This document shows positions 17,015 to 26,119 of a stretch of DNA of 64,000 nt, in pieces. Under the pieces are notes generated by a model. That model did no database searches. It was not told the DNA's origin and saw only the letters and a program-made list of their open reading frames with translations. The stretch covers positions 186,001-250,000 of the forward strand of contig CANNGH010000005.1 of NCBI GenBank assembly GCA_947504115.1, given 5' to 3'. The stretch comes from an uncultured Sedimentitalea sp. Lineage in GTDB: Bacteria > Pseudomonadota > Alphaproteobacteria > Rhodobacterales > Rhodobacteraceae. The position numbers were made by a program, and so were the translations under genes. How positions within the stretch are numbered: the stretch's first letter is position 1; every line of letters begins with the position of its first letter.

Positions 17015-17796
17015 CCGGGCCGCGCGACCCAGCGCGCCACGACGAAAAAGCCACCCGCCAGCAGCAGCGGCAGCAGGAAGATGCGAAAGATGAACACCGC
17101 CAGTATCGCCACATAGCTGGCGATCATCTCGTCCGCCTGTTCGAATATGTTGGCCGCCAGCGTCTGATAGCGCTCGATCCCGCCCAGCCCCGCCTGCATC
17201 CGGTCCCACCATCCGGCATCGTCGGCGGCTTCGGGCGGTTGCACCCCTTCGGTGATGCGGGCGATCACCGCGCTGTTCTCGGCCCAGACATCCGCTGTCA
17301 TGTGTTCGGCCAGAAGGCCCGACAGCAGGAACGACAGCGGCAGCGCCAGCCCCAGAAACGCGCCATAAGCTGCCAGCCTGCGCCCCAGCACCCGGCGCGG
17401 CGCAATGGCCCACAAAGCCAACGCTCCCGCCATCATTGCCAGCCCGACCGCACCCACCGGTCCCATCGCCACCGACAGCACGCCCGAGACGACCATCAGG
17501 GCAAAGACCACCGCCGCGATGCGTTCCACCGTGTCGTCGATCGGCTCCAGCACCTTGAGCGGCTGCGCGGTGCCCGAGACGACAAAGGCCCCGCCCACCT
17601 CGATCTCCTGCGCGGTGGACAGGAACGCGTTGAGCGTGCGCAACGTCACATAGGTGCCCGCGCTGGCGGTGGCCACGCCGCCCGCATAGCCCGCCGCCGA
17701 CTTGCTGAGCGGCGTCTGCGGCAGCAGCGCGGCGACCAGCAACAGCCCCGCCGCCACGATCAACAGAACGCGCATCCAGCCGCGCCGCTCACCCAT
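17008..17796 (-). CDS. Unknown inner-membrane protein
   Basis: The 262-residue protein is not recognised. It has about five hydrophobic segments (roughly 8-25, 92-110, 112-130, 140-160, 225-250), the first acting as a signal anchor, a long polar loop between residues 30-90 (STAQEIEVGGAFVVSGTAQPLKVLEPIDDTVERI) and a second between 165-220 with an acidic stretch. The ATG at 17796 is taken because it overlaps the upstream gene by eight bases (ATGGGTGA), giving translational coupling; a longer frame would extend into that gene. It follows the DMGDH-like oxidase, but no functional link is known. Confidence 0.7.
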   Translation of the reverse strand: MGERRGWMRVLLIVAAGLLLVAALLPQTPLSKSAAGYAGGVATASAGTYVTLRTLNAFLSTAQEIEVGGAFVVSGTAQPLKVLEPIDDTVERIAAVVFALMVVSGVLSVAMGPVGAVGLAMMAGALALWAIAPRRVLGRRLAAYGAFLGLALPLSFLLSGLLAEHMTADVWAENSAVIARITEGVQPPEAADDAGWWDRMQAGLGGIERYQTLAANIFEQADEMIASYVAILAVFIFRIFLLPLLLAGGFFVVARWVARPGY

Positions 17797-20281
17797 CGCG
17801 ACGGATCGCCTCGTTTTTCGGATCATAAGGGCTGTCCCGCACCACTTCAGCATCCCAAAGCCGGTTCAGCATTCTGACCTGCAGCCGCGTTCCCGGCTCG
17901 GCCAGATCGGGGCGGACATAGCCCATGCCAATGCTTTGACCGAAATGCACCGAATAGCCCCCCGAGGTCAGCCGCCCCACACGCGCATCACCCTGATACA
18001 GCGCTTCGCGCCCCCATGGGTCGGCATCTTCCGGCCCGTCGATCAGCAGCGTGACGCATATGCTGCGAATCCCGGTTTCCTGCATCGCCGCTTTGCCGTG
18101 AAACCCCTTGTCCCTGTCCACGAACCGCGCCAGATCGGCCTCGAGCGGCGTCGCATCGCGCCCCAGCTCGTTACCGAACGCGCGATAGCTCTTCTCCTGC
18201 CGCAACCAGTTCTGCGCTCGCGCGCCGACCGGTTTCAGCCCCTGCGCATCGCCCGCTTGCATCAGTTGATCCCACAGGTAATTCTGCATCTCGATCGGGT
18301 GATGCAGCTCCCACCCCAACTCGCCGGTATAGGCAACCCGGATCGCGCGCACCGGGCACATGCCCAGTTCGATGTCGCGGCAGGACAGCCATGGAAACCG
18401 CTCGTTGCCAAGCACGGTTGCGGGGTCCGCGTCGCGCACCAGCGGGGTCAGCACATCGCGGGTTTTCGGCCCGGCGATGGCGAACACGCCCCATTGCGTC
18501 GTGACATCCTGAATTTCGATGTAGCCGAACGCATCCGCCTTGTCCGCCGCGGCCTTGCGCAGGAAATCACCGTCATAAGCGGCCCATGCGCCGGCCGAGA
18601 CCAGATAATATTCGTCCTCTCCCAGCCGCACCATGGCATATTCCGTGCGCGTCGTCCCATGCGCGGTCAGCGCATAAGTCAGGTTGATCCGGCCCACCTT
18701 CGGCAGCGTGTTACAGGTGAACCAGTCAAGGAACGCGGTCGCGCCCGGCCCCTTCACCACATGCTTGGCGAATGCCGTCGCGTCGATCAGCCCGACGCCC
18801 TCGCGGATCGCCTTGGCCTCCTCGACGGCATATGGCCACCAGCCGCCGCGCCGGAAACTGCGCGCCGCATGGTCGTCGAACCCCTCGGAGGCATAATAAT
18901 TCGGGCGCTCCCAGCCATTGACCTGCCCGAACTGCGCGCCCAGCGCCTTTTGCCGGTCATAGGCGGGCGAGGTCCGCAGCGGGCGACAGGCGGGGCGTTC
19001 CTCGTCAGGGTGATGCAGAACATAGACGTGGTCGTACGCTTCCTCGTTCTTGCGCGCGGCATATTCCGTCGTCATCCAGTCGCCGTAGCGCTTGGGGTCA
19101 AGCGAGGCCATGTCGATCTCGGCCTCGCCCTCGACCATCATCTGCGCCAGGTAATACCCCGTGCCGCCGGCGGCGGTGATGCCGAAACTGAACCCCTCGG
19201 CCAGCCACATATTGCGCAAACCCGGCGCCGGACCGACCAAGGGATTGCCATCGGGCGTATAGCAGATCGGCCCGTTGAAATCGTCCTTAAGGCCGCTGTC
19301 CTCGCAGGACGGCACCCGGTGGATCATCGCGGCGTATTGCTCTTCGATGCGGTCGAGATCGAGTTGGAACAGATCGGCGCGGAAAGAGTCGGGAACGCCG
19401 TATTCGAACCGCGCCGGCGCGCCTTTCTCATAAACCCCGAGAATCCAGCCGCCGCGCTCCTCGCGCACATAGCTTTGGGCGTCAGCGTCGCGAACCACCG
19501 GATGTTCGCCATTGCCGTCCTTGCGCCAGGCGACCAGCGCCGGGTCGCGGTCCAGCACGATGAATTGATGTTCGACCGGGATCGCCGGCATCTTGATGCC
19601 CAGCATCCGCGCCGTGCGCTGCGCGTGGTTGCCGCTGGCGGTGACGACATGCTCGGCGGTTATGACGATCTGTTCATCCGAGGGCACAAGATTGCCACCC
19701 TTCTCGACCATCTTCGTCGCCGTCACCTCCCACGCGCTCCCGGTCCAGTGGAAGGCATCGGCCTGCCATTTGCGCTCGATCATGACGCCGCGTTGACGCG
19801 CGCCCCTGGCCATCGCCATGGTAACATCGGCGGGGTTTATATAGCCGTCGGTGTGATGATAGAGCGCGCCTTTCAGATCGTCGGTGCGGATCAGCGGCCA
19901 GCGCTCTGCGATCTCATCAGGCGTCAGAAAAACGTATGGCACACCGCAGGTCTCGGCGGTGGCGGCGTAAAGCATGTATTCGTCCATCCGCGCATCGCTC
20001 TGGGCCATGCGCAGATTGCCCACCACCGCGAACCCGGCATTCAGCCCGGTTTCCGCCTCCAGCGTCTTGTAGAATTCGACCGAATACTGGTGAATATGGG
20101 TGGTGGCGTAGGACATGTTGAACAGCGGCAGCAAACCGGCGGCATGCCAGGTGCTGCCGCTGGTCAACTCGTCCCGCTCCAGCAGCATCACGTCATCCCA
20201 GCCCGCACCCGCCAAATGGTAGGCGATCGAGGTGCCGACTGCGCCCCCCCCGACAATCAGGGCCTTGACATGGGTCTTCAT
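17789..20281 (-). CDS. Dimethylglycine dehydrogenase-like FAD/GcvT oxidoreductase
   Basis: This 830-residue protein probably oxidatively demethylates a methylated glycine or related amine and passes the one-carbon unit to THF. N-terminal FAD domain (about 5-400) with VGGGAVGTSIAYHL and GSTWHAAGL, whose His46 is the covalent-flavin position in DMGDH; then an FAO-M linker (430-490), and a C-terminal GcvT aminomethyltransferase part with LDWFTCNTLPKVGRI, YTGELGWELHHPIE and KGFHGKAAM. The ATG at 20281 (RBS GGAG, eight bases) is preferred over one at 20314. Substrate (dimethylglycine, sarcosine or other) cannot be fixed. The membrane gene follows by overlap. Confidence 0.87.
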   Translation of the reverse strand: MKTHVKALIVGGGAVGTSIAYHLAGAGWDDVMLLERDELTSGSTWHAAGLLPLFNMSYATTHIHQYSVEFYKTLEAETGLNAGFAVVGNLRMAQSDARMDEYMLYAATAETCGVPYVFLTPDEIAERWPLIRTDDLKGALYHHTDGYINPADVTMAMARGARQRGVMIERKWQADAFHWTGSAWEVTATKMVEKGGNLVPSDEQIVITAEHVVTASGNHAQRTARMLGIKMPAIPVEHQFIVLDRDPALVAWRKDGNGEHPVVRDADAQSYVREERGGWILGVYEKGAPARFEYGVPDSFRADLFQLDLDRIEEQYAAMIHRVPSCEDSGLKDDFNGPICYTPDGNPLVGPAPGLRNMWLAEGFSFGITAAGGTGYYLAQMMVEGEAEIDMASLDPKRYGDWMTTEYAARKNEEAYDHVYVLHHPDEERPACRPLRTSPAYDRQKALGAQFGQVNGWERPNYYASEGFDDHAARSFRRGGWWPYAVEEAKAIREGVGLIDATAFAKHVVKGPGATAFLDWFTCNTLPKVGRINLTYALTAHGTTRTEYAMVRLGEDEYYLVSAGAWAAYDGDFLRKAAADKADAFGYIEIQDVTTQWGVFAIAGPKTRDVLTPLVRDADPATVLGNERFPWLSCRDIELGMCPVRAIRVAYTGELGWELHHPIEMQNYLWDQLMQAGDAQGLKPVGARAQNWLRQEKSYRAFGNELGRDATPLEADLARFVDRDKGFHGKAAMQETGIRSICVTLLIDGPEDADPWGREALYQGDARVGRLTSGGYSVHFGQSIGMGYVRPDLAEPGTRLQVRMLNRLWDAEVVRDSPYDPKNEAIRRDG

Positions 20282-20436
20282 CGGGTTCGCTCCGCTGACG
20301 GTTGCAGTTGTCATTGTTATGCCAAGGCGCGGAGCCACGCGCCAAATCGTTCCGACGCAAAAGCGGATAAAACCGACAGACCGCGCCGGAACGCCCTTGC
20401 TGTCACCGACAGCGCCGGTTGTGCACGTGGGATTTG

Positions 20437-20507
20437 GGTATTTGGAACCAGAAAGAAGAAGGACGCTTTCATGCTTCTTTCTGGTTTGAAATACCCCCGC
20501 CGGAGGC
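20437..20507. repeat. Dispersed inverted repeat between the FAD oxidase and DMGDH-like genes
   Basis: Two 22-base arms, 20437-20458 and 20474-20495, are inverted copies with two mismatches around a 15-base loop. The right arm continues as CCCGCCGGAGGC to 20507, and this 34-base unit (20474-20507) recurs at 50408-50441. On the minus strand the stem follows the end of the D-lactate dehydrogenase-like gene, so it might also end or protect that transcript. See the findings for the comparison. Confidence 0.7.
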
Positions 20508-20555
20508 AAGAAAAATAATGGTGTCGCGCCGCAGGCGCGGCAGTTGGGAAACACC

Positions 20556-21959
20556 TCAGCCAGGCAGAACCTTGCCGGGGTTCAGGATGTTGTCGGGGTC
20601 GAGCGCTGCCTTGATCGCAGCCATGTAGCGTGTGGCCGGACCCAGTTCGCGTTCGAGATACGGCCGCTTGCCCTGCCCGATCCCGTGCTCGCCGGTGCAG
20701 GTTCCGTCCATCGAGATCGCCAGATCGTTCAGCCAGCCGACGAAGGCATCGGCGCGCGCGACCTCTTCGGAGTCTTCGGCATCGACCAGCAGCAGCGTGT
20801 GGAAATTGCCGTCGCCGACATGGCCGACGATGGGGGCGATGAAACCGTCCTGTGCCAACCGCTCCTGCGTAGCAACCACGCAGGCCGCCAGTTGCGACAC
20901 CGGCACGCAGACATCGGTGGACAGGCCCCGCGCGCCCGGGCGCAGTTGCAGCGCCGCCCAATAGGCGTTGTGCCGCGCCTGCCACAGAGCATTGCGTTCT
21001 TCGGAGCTGGCGGTGGCCTGGAACCCGCTGCCGCCAAATTCTTCGGCGATCTCGCCGAAGGTCTGTGCCTGCTCGGTCACGCTGCCGTCCGAGCCGTGGA
21101 ATTCCAGCAGCAGCAGCGGCGTTTCCGGCAGGTCGAGTTTGGAATAGGCGTTGCAGGCGCGCACCTGCAGCGCGTCCAGCAATTCGATCCGCGCCACCGG
21201 GATGCCATACTGGATCGTTGTCATCACCGCCTGGCAGGCCGCATCGACGGACGGAAACGAGCAGCGCGCCGACATGATCGCCTCGGGGATGCCTTGCAGG
21301 CGCAGGGTGATTTCGGTGATGATGCCCAGCGTCCCTTCCGAGCCCACCAGCAGCCGCGTCAGATCGTATCCGGCCGAGGATTTGCGCGCCCGCTGCGCGG
21401 TGCGGATCACCTCGCCATCGGCCATCACGACCTCAAGCGCGATGACGTTGTCCTTCATCGTGCCATAGCGCACCGCGTTGGTACCGCTGGCCCGCGTCGC
21501 CGCCATGCCACCCAGGGTCGCGTTGGCACCGGGATCGATGGGAAAGAACAGCCCCCGGTCGCGCAGGTGGGTGTTCAGATCCTCGCGCGTGACGCCGGGC
21601 TGAACGACGCAATCCAGATCCTCGGCATGCACCGCCAGCACCCGGTTCATCTCGCTCATGTCCAGACACACGCCCCCGGCGGCGGCGTTCACGTGCCCTT
21701 CGAGCGAGGTGCCGACGCCGAAGGGGATCACCGGCACCTTGTGGGCGGCGCAGATGCGGACGATCTGCGCCACCTCGTCGGTGTCTTGCGGGAAGAGAAC
21801 CGCGTCGGGGGGCTGGTTCCGGATCCAGGTCGTGGTGTGGCCGTGCTGTTCGCGGATCGACTGGCCGGTCTGCAACCGCTTGCCGAAGCGCTGGCGCAGT
21901 TGGTCCAGCGCCGCCCGAATGCCGGTTTCGTTGCGTGGCAGATCGACGGCCTGAACCAT
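20556..21959 (-). CDS. FAD-linked oxidase, D-lactate dehydrogenase (cytochrome)-like
   Basis: A 467-residue vanillyl-alcohol-oxidase-fold flavoenzyme of the D-lactate/2-hydroxyacid dehydrogenase group. PFGVGTSLEGHVNAAAGGV forms the FAD-binding domain, ATLGGMAATRASGTNAVRYGTMKDNV is the PP loop, and the C-terminal part has GHVGDGNFHTLLLV and TCTGEHGIGQGKRPYLERELG, which are typical of Dld/GlcD. Electron acceptor likely a cytochrome or quinone. The ATG lies 27 bases downstream of the GGT stop in the same direction, so co-transcription is possible. Substrate D-lactate versus glycolate is not decidable. Confidence 0.87.
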   Translation of the reverse strand: MVQAVDLPRNETGIRAALDQLRQRFGKRLQTGQSIREQHGHTTTWIRNQPPDAVLFPQDTDEVAQIVRICAAHKVPVIPFGVGTSLEGHVNAAAGGVCLDMSEMNRVLAVHAEDLDCVVQPGVTREDLNTHLRDRGLFFPIDPGANATLGGMAATRASGTNAVRYGTMKDNVIALEVVMADGEVIRTAQRARKSSAGYDLTRLLVGSEGTLGIITEITLRLQGIPEAIMSARCSFPSVDAACQAVMTTIQYGIPVARIELLDALQVRACNAYSKLDLPETPLLLLEFHGSDGSVTEQAQTFGEIAEEFGGSGFQATASSEERNALWQARHNAYWAALQLRPGARGLSTDVCVPVSQLAACVVATQERLAQDGFIAPIVGHVGDGNFHTLLLVDAEDSEEVARADAFVGWLNDLAISMDGTCTGEHGIGQGKRPYLERELGPATRYMAAIKAALDPDNILNPGKVLPG

Positions 21960-21986
21960 GTGCGTTCCTTCCTTGTCAGCGCGGGC

Positions 21987-23777
21987 TCACTCGCCCAGCG
22001 CGATGCCTTCGCGGCGCGGATCGGCGCCGCCTTTCAGCCCGTCCGCCGTGATCTCGATGGCGTGCAGGCCGGATGTCAGGTCACGGATTTCCACCTCATA
22101 GCCCAGATCTTCAAGCCCCGATTGCAGGTTTTCCGCCTCGGTCCCGGCCTCAAGATCAAAGGTGCCGAAGCGGTTGACCGCATGCGGCAAGGCCAGTGCC
22201 TGCTGCACATCCAGATCCCAATCGGCCCAGCCGATGATGGCCCCGGCGACATAGCCGATGATCCGGCTGCCGCCGGGGCTGCCGATGGCCAGAACCGGCG
22301 CGTCGTCCTGCATCACGATGGTCGGCGCCATGGACGAGCGCGGCCGCTTGCCCGGCTCGACCCGGTTGGCGATGGGCGCGCCATTCTCGTGCGTTTCGAA
22401 CGAAAAATCGGTCAACTCGTTGTTCAGCAGGAAACCCCGCACCATCAGCCGCGAGCCAAAGCCGTTTTCGATGGTCGTCGTCATCGACGCGACATTGCCA
22501 TACTGATCCACGACCGAAATATGCGAGGTCGAGGGGAATTCGATCGAGCGGTCATCGGCCCAGTTCGACGCATGGTCGAATTCGGGATTGCCGGGACTGA
22601 CCTCGGGCAGCGCATCGTCGCCCGCCAGCAGCTTGGCGCGTTCGGCCAGATAGGCGGGATCGACCAGCCCGGCGGTGGGCATGGGCACGAAATCGCTGTC
22701 GGCCATGTAGCGGCCCCTGTCCGCGAAGGCGAGGCGCGAGGCGTCGCCGATCAGCCGCCAGCTTTCGGCGCTATCCTTGCCGGTTTCGCTCAGGTCATAC
22801 TGGTCGAGCATGCCCAGAATTTGCCCCACGGTCAGCGCGCCCGACGATGGAGGCCCCATGCCGCAGATCTCGTAGGCGCGGTAGGGGGCGCAGACCGGCG
22901 CGCGCTCCTGCACCTGATAGATCGCCAGATCCAGCGCGGACAACACGCCCGGATTGCCCTCGGCCCCGGTGACGGTGCGCACGATATCGGCGGCGATGGG
23001 ACCGGTATAGAACGCCTCGGCGCCCTTCTCGGACATCTGCCGCAGCGTATCGGCGTAATCGGGGTTTTTCAGCGTGGCGCCCGCCTGCAAGGGCGCGCCG
23101 TCGGGCATGAAATAGGCCGCCGTACTGTCGAAGCGCCCCAGCTTCTCGGCGTCCTCTTCGATCAGACCAGCAAGGCGGGGCGACACCGCGAAACCGTCCT
23201 CGGCCAGTGTAATGGCCGGGTCCAGAAGCGCCGGCCAAGCGGTGCGCCCCCAGCGGCGGTGCAGTTCCTCCAGAAGCGCGGGCGTGCCCGGCGTGCCGAC
23301 CGAGCGTCCGCCGACCACCGCGTCGAAAAATTCCAGCGGCTTGCCATCCTCATCCTGAAACAGCGTCGGAGTCGCCGCCAGCGGCGCGGTTTCGCGCGCG
23401 TCCAGGGTGGTCAACTCGCCGGTCTCGCCGTCATACCAGACCAGAAACGCACCCCCGCCAAGACCCGAGGATTGCGGCTCGACCAGACCCAGAACCGTCT
23501 GCACGGCGACCAGCGCATCCGCCGCGCTGCCGCCCTTGCGCAGGATATCGGCGCCGGCCTGCACCGCCAGCGGGTTGGCCGCGGCGACCATCCAGTTCTG
23601 CGCATCGACCGGGCGACCCGCCTCTTTCGCCTCCAGCGCCGCGGAAATCTCGGGCGATGCGGTGTCGAACCCCCCGGAGGTCGCGATTTCGGGGTCCACC
23701 GCATCGGTGGTCTGCTGGGCGAACGCGGGCAAGGCCAGCGCTCCGCAGGTCAGGCTGGCAAGGATGAGTCGTTTCAT
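21987..23777 (-). CDS. ggt: Gamma-glutamyltransferase
   Basis: Periplasmic enzyme that cleaves gamma-glutamyl bonds of glutathione and transfers or hydrolyses the glutamyl group. The 596-residue precursor has a signal peptide (LILASLTCGALALPAFAQ) and the large/small-subunit fold. Self-cleavage and catalysis use the threonine before SHISVVDQYGNVAS, about residue 417; the usual second threonine (TTH) is serine here, T-S-H. Other motifs are GGSAADALVAVQTVLGL, LGGGAFLVWYDG, GPPSSGAL (an oxyanion region with SS) and NNELTDFSFE. RBS and start are ordinary. The first gene of a small minus-strand group with the FAD enzyme. Confidence 0.9.
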   Translation of the reverse strand: MKRLILASLTCGALALPAFAQQTTDAVDPEIATSGGFDTASPEISAALEAKEAGRPVDAQNWMVAAANPLAVQAGADILRKGGSAADALVAVQTVLGLVEPQSSGLGGGAFLVWYDGETGELTTLDARETAPLAATPTLFQDEDGKPLEFFDAVVGGRSVGTPGTPALLEELHRRWGRTAWPALLDPAITLAEDGFAVSPRLAGLIEEDAEKLGRFDSTAAYFMPDGAPLQAGATLKNPDYADTLRQMSEKGAEAFYTGPIAADIVRTVTGAEGNPGVLSALDLAIYQVQERAPVCAPYRAYEICGMGPPSSGALTVGQILGMLDQYDLSETGKDSAESWRLIGDASRLAFADRGRYMADSDFVPMPTAGLVDPAYLAERAKLLAGDDALPEVSPGNPEFDHASNWADDRSIEFPSTSHISVVDQYGNVASMTTTIENGFGSRLMVRGFLLNNELTDFSFETHENGAPIANRVEPGKRPRSSMAPTIVMQDDAPVLAIGSPGGSRIIGYVAGAIIGWADWDLDVQQALALPHAVNRFGTFDLEAGTEAENLQSGLEDLGYEVEIRDLTSGLHAIEITADGLKGGADPRREGIALGE

Positions 23778-23839
23778 GGCGGGCCTCCTCTCCCGGTTGA
23801 TTCCATGCGCCAGTGTAACCGTATGCCCCTCTGCGGCAA

Positions 23840-24400
23840 TCAGATCGTGAGCGGGATGTCGCGCAACTCATAGCTGGCCAGTTCTTCATGCAGGGCGCCA
23901 CCGGGACGCAGGGTCGACTGGAACAGCGTGAAATCGTGAACGGTGAACCCCGGCAGGGCGGCATCGGCGTGGATGTCAAGAAATCCCCGCAGCTGACGCT
24001 GGGCCAGCGAAGACAGGCGCCCCGGGAACCGGGTCAGCGTGATATGCGGGCGAAACCGCTCGCGCGGCAGGTGGATGCCGACGCGCCTTGCCGCCTGGGC
24101 AACGGAGCGGTGCAGCCGGTCAAGCGCCTCGCTGGGAGCGACCTGCGCGAACAGGACGCGCGGCGCGGCCCCACCGAAACAGCCAAGCCCCGCCAGGTCC
24201 AGATCGAATGTCCCCGCGGGGATTTCGGTCAGTTCCTCGTGAAGGTCGCGCAGCAGTTCCTCTGGCTGATCGTCGAGAAACGCCAGCGTCAGGTGCAAAT
24301 TGTCCTCGGGCACGGGGCGGCCCAGCGGCAGCGCCGCCTGCACGCGCAGCAGCGCGTCGCGCACCGTTTCCGGCGGCGTGATGGCAACGAAGGCGCGCAT
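23840..24400 (-). CDS. thpR: RNA 2',3'-cyclic phosphodiesterase ThpR (LigT)
   Basis: This 186-residue 2H-superfamily enzyme opens 2',3'-cyclic phosphates and can ligate RNA ends. Both H-x-T-x motifs are present: NLHLTLAFL (about residue 38) and RPHITLTRF (about residue 122). RAFVAITPPETVRDALLR at the N terminus and LFQSTLRPGGALHEEL at the end match the family. It starts nine bases after the 2-hydroxyacid dehydrogenase stop on the same strand, giving likely coupling. The substrate in the cell is unsettled for the family. Confidence 0.92.
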   Translation of the reverse strand: MRAFVAITPPETVRDALLRVQAALPLGRPVPEDNLHLTLAFLDDQPEELLRDLHEELTEIPAGTFDLDLAGLGCFGGAAPRVLFAQVAPSEALDRLHRSVAQAARRVGIHLPRERFRPHITLTRFPGRLSSLAQRQLRGFLDIHADAALPGFTVHDFTLFQSTLRPGGALHEELASYELRDIPLTI

Positions 24401-24409
24401 GCATCACGC

Positions 24410-25396
24410 TTACAGCATGGCGGGAACGACCTGGTCCGGCGGGCGGTGGCCGTCCTCGAAGGTCTTGATGTTGATGATCACCTTCTCGCCCATCTCGATC
24501 CGTCCCTCGAGCGTGGCCGAGCCCATATGCGGCAGCAGGACCACGTTGTTCTGCGCGCGCAGACGCGGGTTGATCTGGGTGCCGTGCTCATAGACGTCGA
24601 GTCCCGCCCCGGCGATCTCGCCTGCGCGCAGCATGCGGGTCAGGGCGTTCTCGTCGATCACCTCGCCGCGCGAGGTGTTGACGATCACCGCGCTGGGTTT
24701 CATCAGCTTCAGGCGGCGGGCGTTCATCAGGTGAAAGGTGCTGGGCGTCGAGGGACAGTTGATCGAGATGACATCCATCCGCGCCACCATCTGGTCCAGA
24801 CTGTCCCAATAGGTCGCTTCCAGCGCCTCCTCGACCTCGGGGCGCACGCGTTTGCGATTGTGGTAATGCACCTGCATGCCGAACGCGGCAGCGCGGCGCG
24901 CCACCGCCTGTCCGATGCGCCCCATGCCAAGGATGCCCAGACGCCGTCCGGCGACGCGCCCGCCCAGAAACGCCGTGGGCGCCCAGCCCTGCCATTCGCC
25001 CTTTTGCATCACCGCCAGTCCTTCGGGGATGCGGCGGGTGACGGCCAGAATCAGCGCCATGGTCATGTCGGCGGTGTCGTCGGTCAGCACGCCGGGCGTG
25101 TTGGACACCAGTATCCCCCGCTGGCGAGCGGTGGACACGTCGATGTGATCGACGCCGGCACCGTAATTCGCGATCAGTTTCAGCCGGTCGCCCGCCCGTG
25201 CGATCAGCCCGGCGTCGATCTGGTCTGTGATGGTGGGCACCAGCACGTCGGCGGTTCTGACCGCTTCGACCAGTTCCGCGCGCGTCATCGGGGCGTCATC
25301 CTCGCGCAGGCGGACATCGAACAACTCGCTCAGACGGGTTTCCACCGCTTGCGGCAAGCGTCGCGTTACGACAACACTCAGTCGATCTCTTGACAA
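24410..25396 (-). CDS. D-2-hydroxyacid dehydrogenase (glyoxylate/hydroxypyruvate reductase type)
   Basis: NAD(P)-dependent 2-ketoacid reductase of 328 residues. The nucleotide-binding domain has GRRLGILGMGRIGQAVARRAAAFG, and the catalytic residues are visible in IVNTSRGEVIDE (Arg), GAGLDVYEHG (Glu) and VLLPHMGSAT (His). LIANYGAGVDHID lies in the substrate loop. The start is TTG at 25396, chosen because GGGAG lies seven bases upstream; longer in-frame extensions lack support. It is divergent from the SH3 gene and is followed by thpR. Glyoxylate or hydroxypyruvate is the likely substrate class; not proven. Confidence 0.85.
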   Translation of the reverse strand: MSRDRLSVVVTRRLPQAVETRLSELFDVRLREDDAPMTRAELVEAVRTADVLVPTITDQIDAGLIARAGDRLKLIANYGAGVDHIDVSTARQRGILVSNTPGVLTDDTADMTMALILAVTRRIPEGLAVMQKGEWQGWAPTAFLGGRVAGRRLGILGMGRIGQAVARRAAAFGMQVHYHNRKRVRPEVEEALEATYWDSLDQMVARMDVISINCPSTPSTFHLMNARRLKLMKPSAVIVNTSRGEVIDENALTRMLRAGEIAGAGLDVYEHGTQINPRLRAQNNVVLLPHMGSATLEGRIEMGEKVIINIKTFEDGHRPPDQVVPAML

Positions 25397-25499
25397 TTCG
25401 GCTCTCCCGTCGCTTTTCAAATCAGGTCGCGCGATGGCATGGTGACGCAGGACCGGGCAAGGCACAAGAACCCTGCGCATAAATTCACGCGCGTCCGGT

Positions 25500-26048
25500 A
25501 TGGCAGGCAACAGGTCGGGACACGAGGTGAGACTGAGCTTATTCGCATGGCGCCCCTTTGCGGTCGCACTGATGATCGCCGCGTTTGGTGCGGGGCCGAG
25601 CGCCGCGCAGGCGGCGGAAAAGCGCGGACAGGTCACCAACCTGCCGCTGCCACGCTATGTCTCGCTCAAAACGGGCGAGGGCAATGTCCGGCGCGGCCCG
25701 TCGCTCAGTCATCGCATCGACTGGGTGTTCAAACGCCGCGACATGCCGTTGCAGATCACCGCCGAGCACGGCCACTGGCGCCGGGTGCAGGACCGCGACG
25801 GCGCGGGCGGCTGGGTGCATTACGCGCTGCTGTCGGGCGTGCGCACCGTGCTGGTCGAGAACGACATGCTGCAGGTCCACAGCCGACCGGACGAGAACGC
25901 GCCGGTCATCGCCGCCTTCGAACTGGGCGTGATCGCGCGGCTCGGCGATTGCGATCCGTCATGGTGCAACATCTCGTCGGGCGGATACAGCGGCTGGGCA
26001 CCAAAGAAGCACCTGTGGGGCGTCGCCCCGGACGAATTGCGCGACTGA
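25500..26048 (+). CDS. SH3-domain exported protein
   Basis: The 182-residue precursor has a signal peptide (FAVALMIAAFGAGPSAAQA) and two bacterial SH3 regions: LPRYVSLKTGEGNVRRGPSLSHRIDWVFKRRDMPLQI (the classical G-x-x-N-V-R-x-G-P) and HSRPDENAPVIAAFELGVIARLGDCDPSWCNISSGGYSGWAPKKHLWG. Such proteins are thought to bind peptidoglycan. The start is uncertain: ATG at 25500 has no RBS, while an in-frame GTG at 25527 has GGGA upstream. The gene is divergent from the hydroxyacid dehydrogenase. Two cysteines near the end (about CDPSWC) may form a disulfide. Confidence 0.8.
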   Translation: MAGNRSGHEVRLSLFAWRPFAVALMIAAFGAGPSAAQAAEKRGQVTNLPLPRYVSLKTGEGNVRRGPSLSHRIDWVFKRRDMPLQITAEHGHWRRVQDRDGAGGWVHYALLSGVRTVLVENDMLQVHSRPDENAPVIAAFELGVIARLGDCDPSWCNISSGGYSGWAPKKHLWGVAPDELRD

Positions 26049-26119
26049 CCGCGCCCGGCTGGCAATCATGCGCGCATCCGCTAGGGTAAGGCCCGATTGA
26101 TGCAACAGGAGCCTGCCCG

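Noticed and set aside
17702-20518. Plus-strand open frame of 938 codons antisense to the DMGDH-like gene
   Set aside because: No recognisable domain; the minus-strand gene has FAD and GcvT motifs. It is a shadow.
20544-23873. Plus-strand open frame of 1109 codons across the FAD oxidase and ggt
   Set aside because: It is antisense to two genes with complete motifs and translates to low-complexity Arg/Gln/His-rich sequence.
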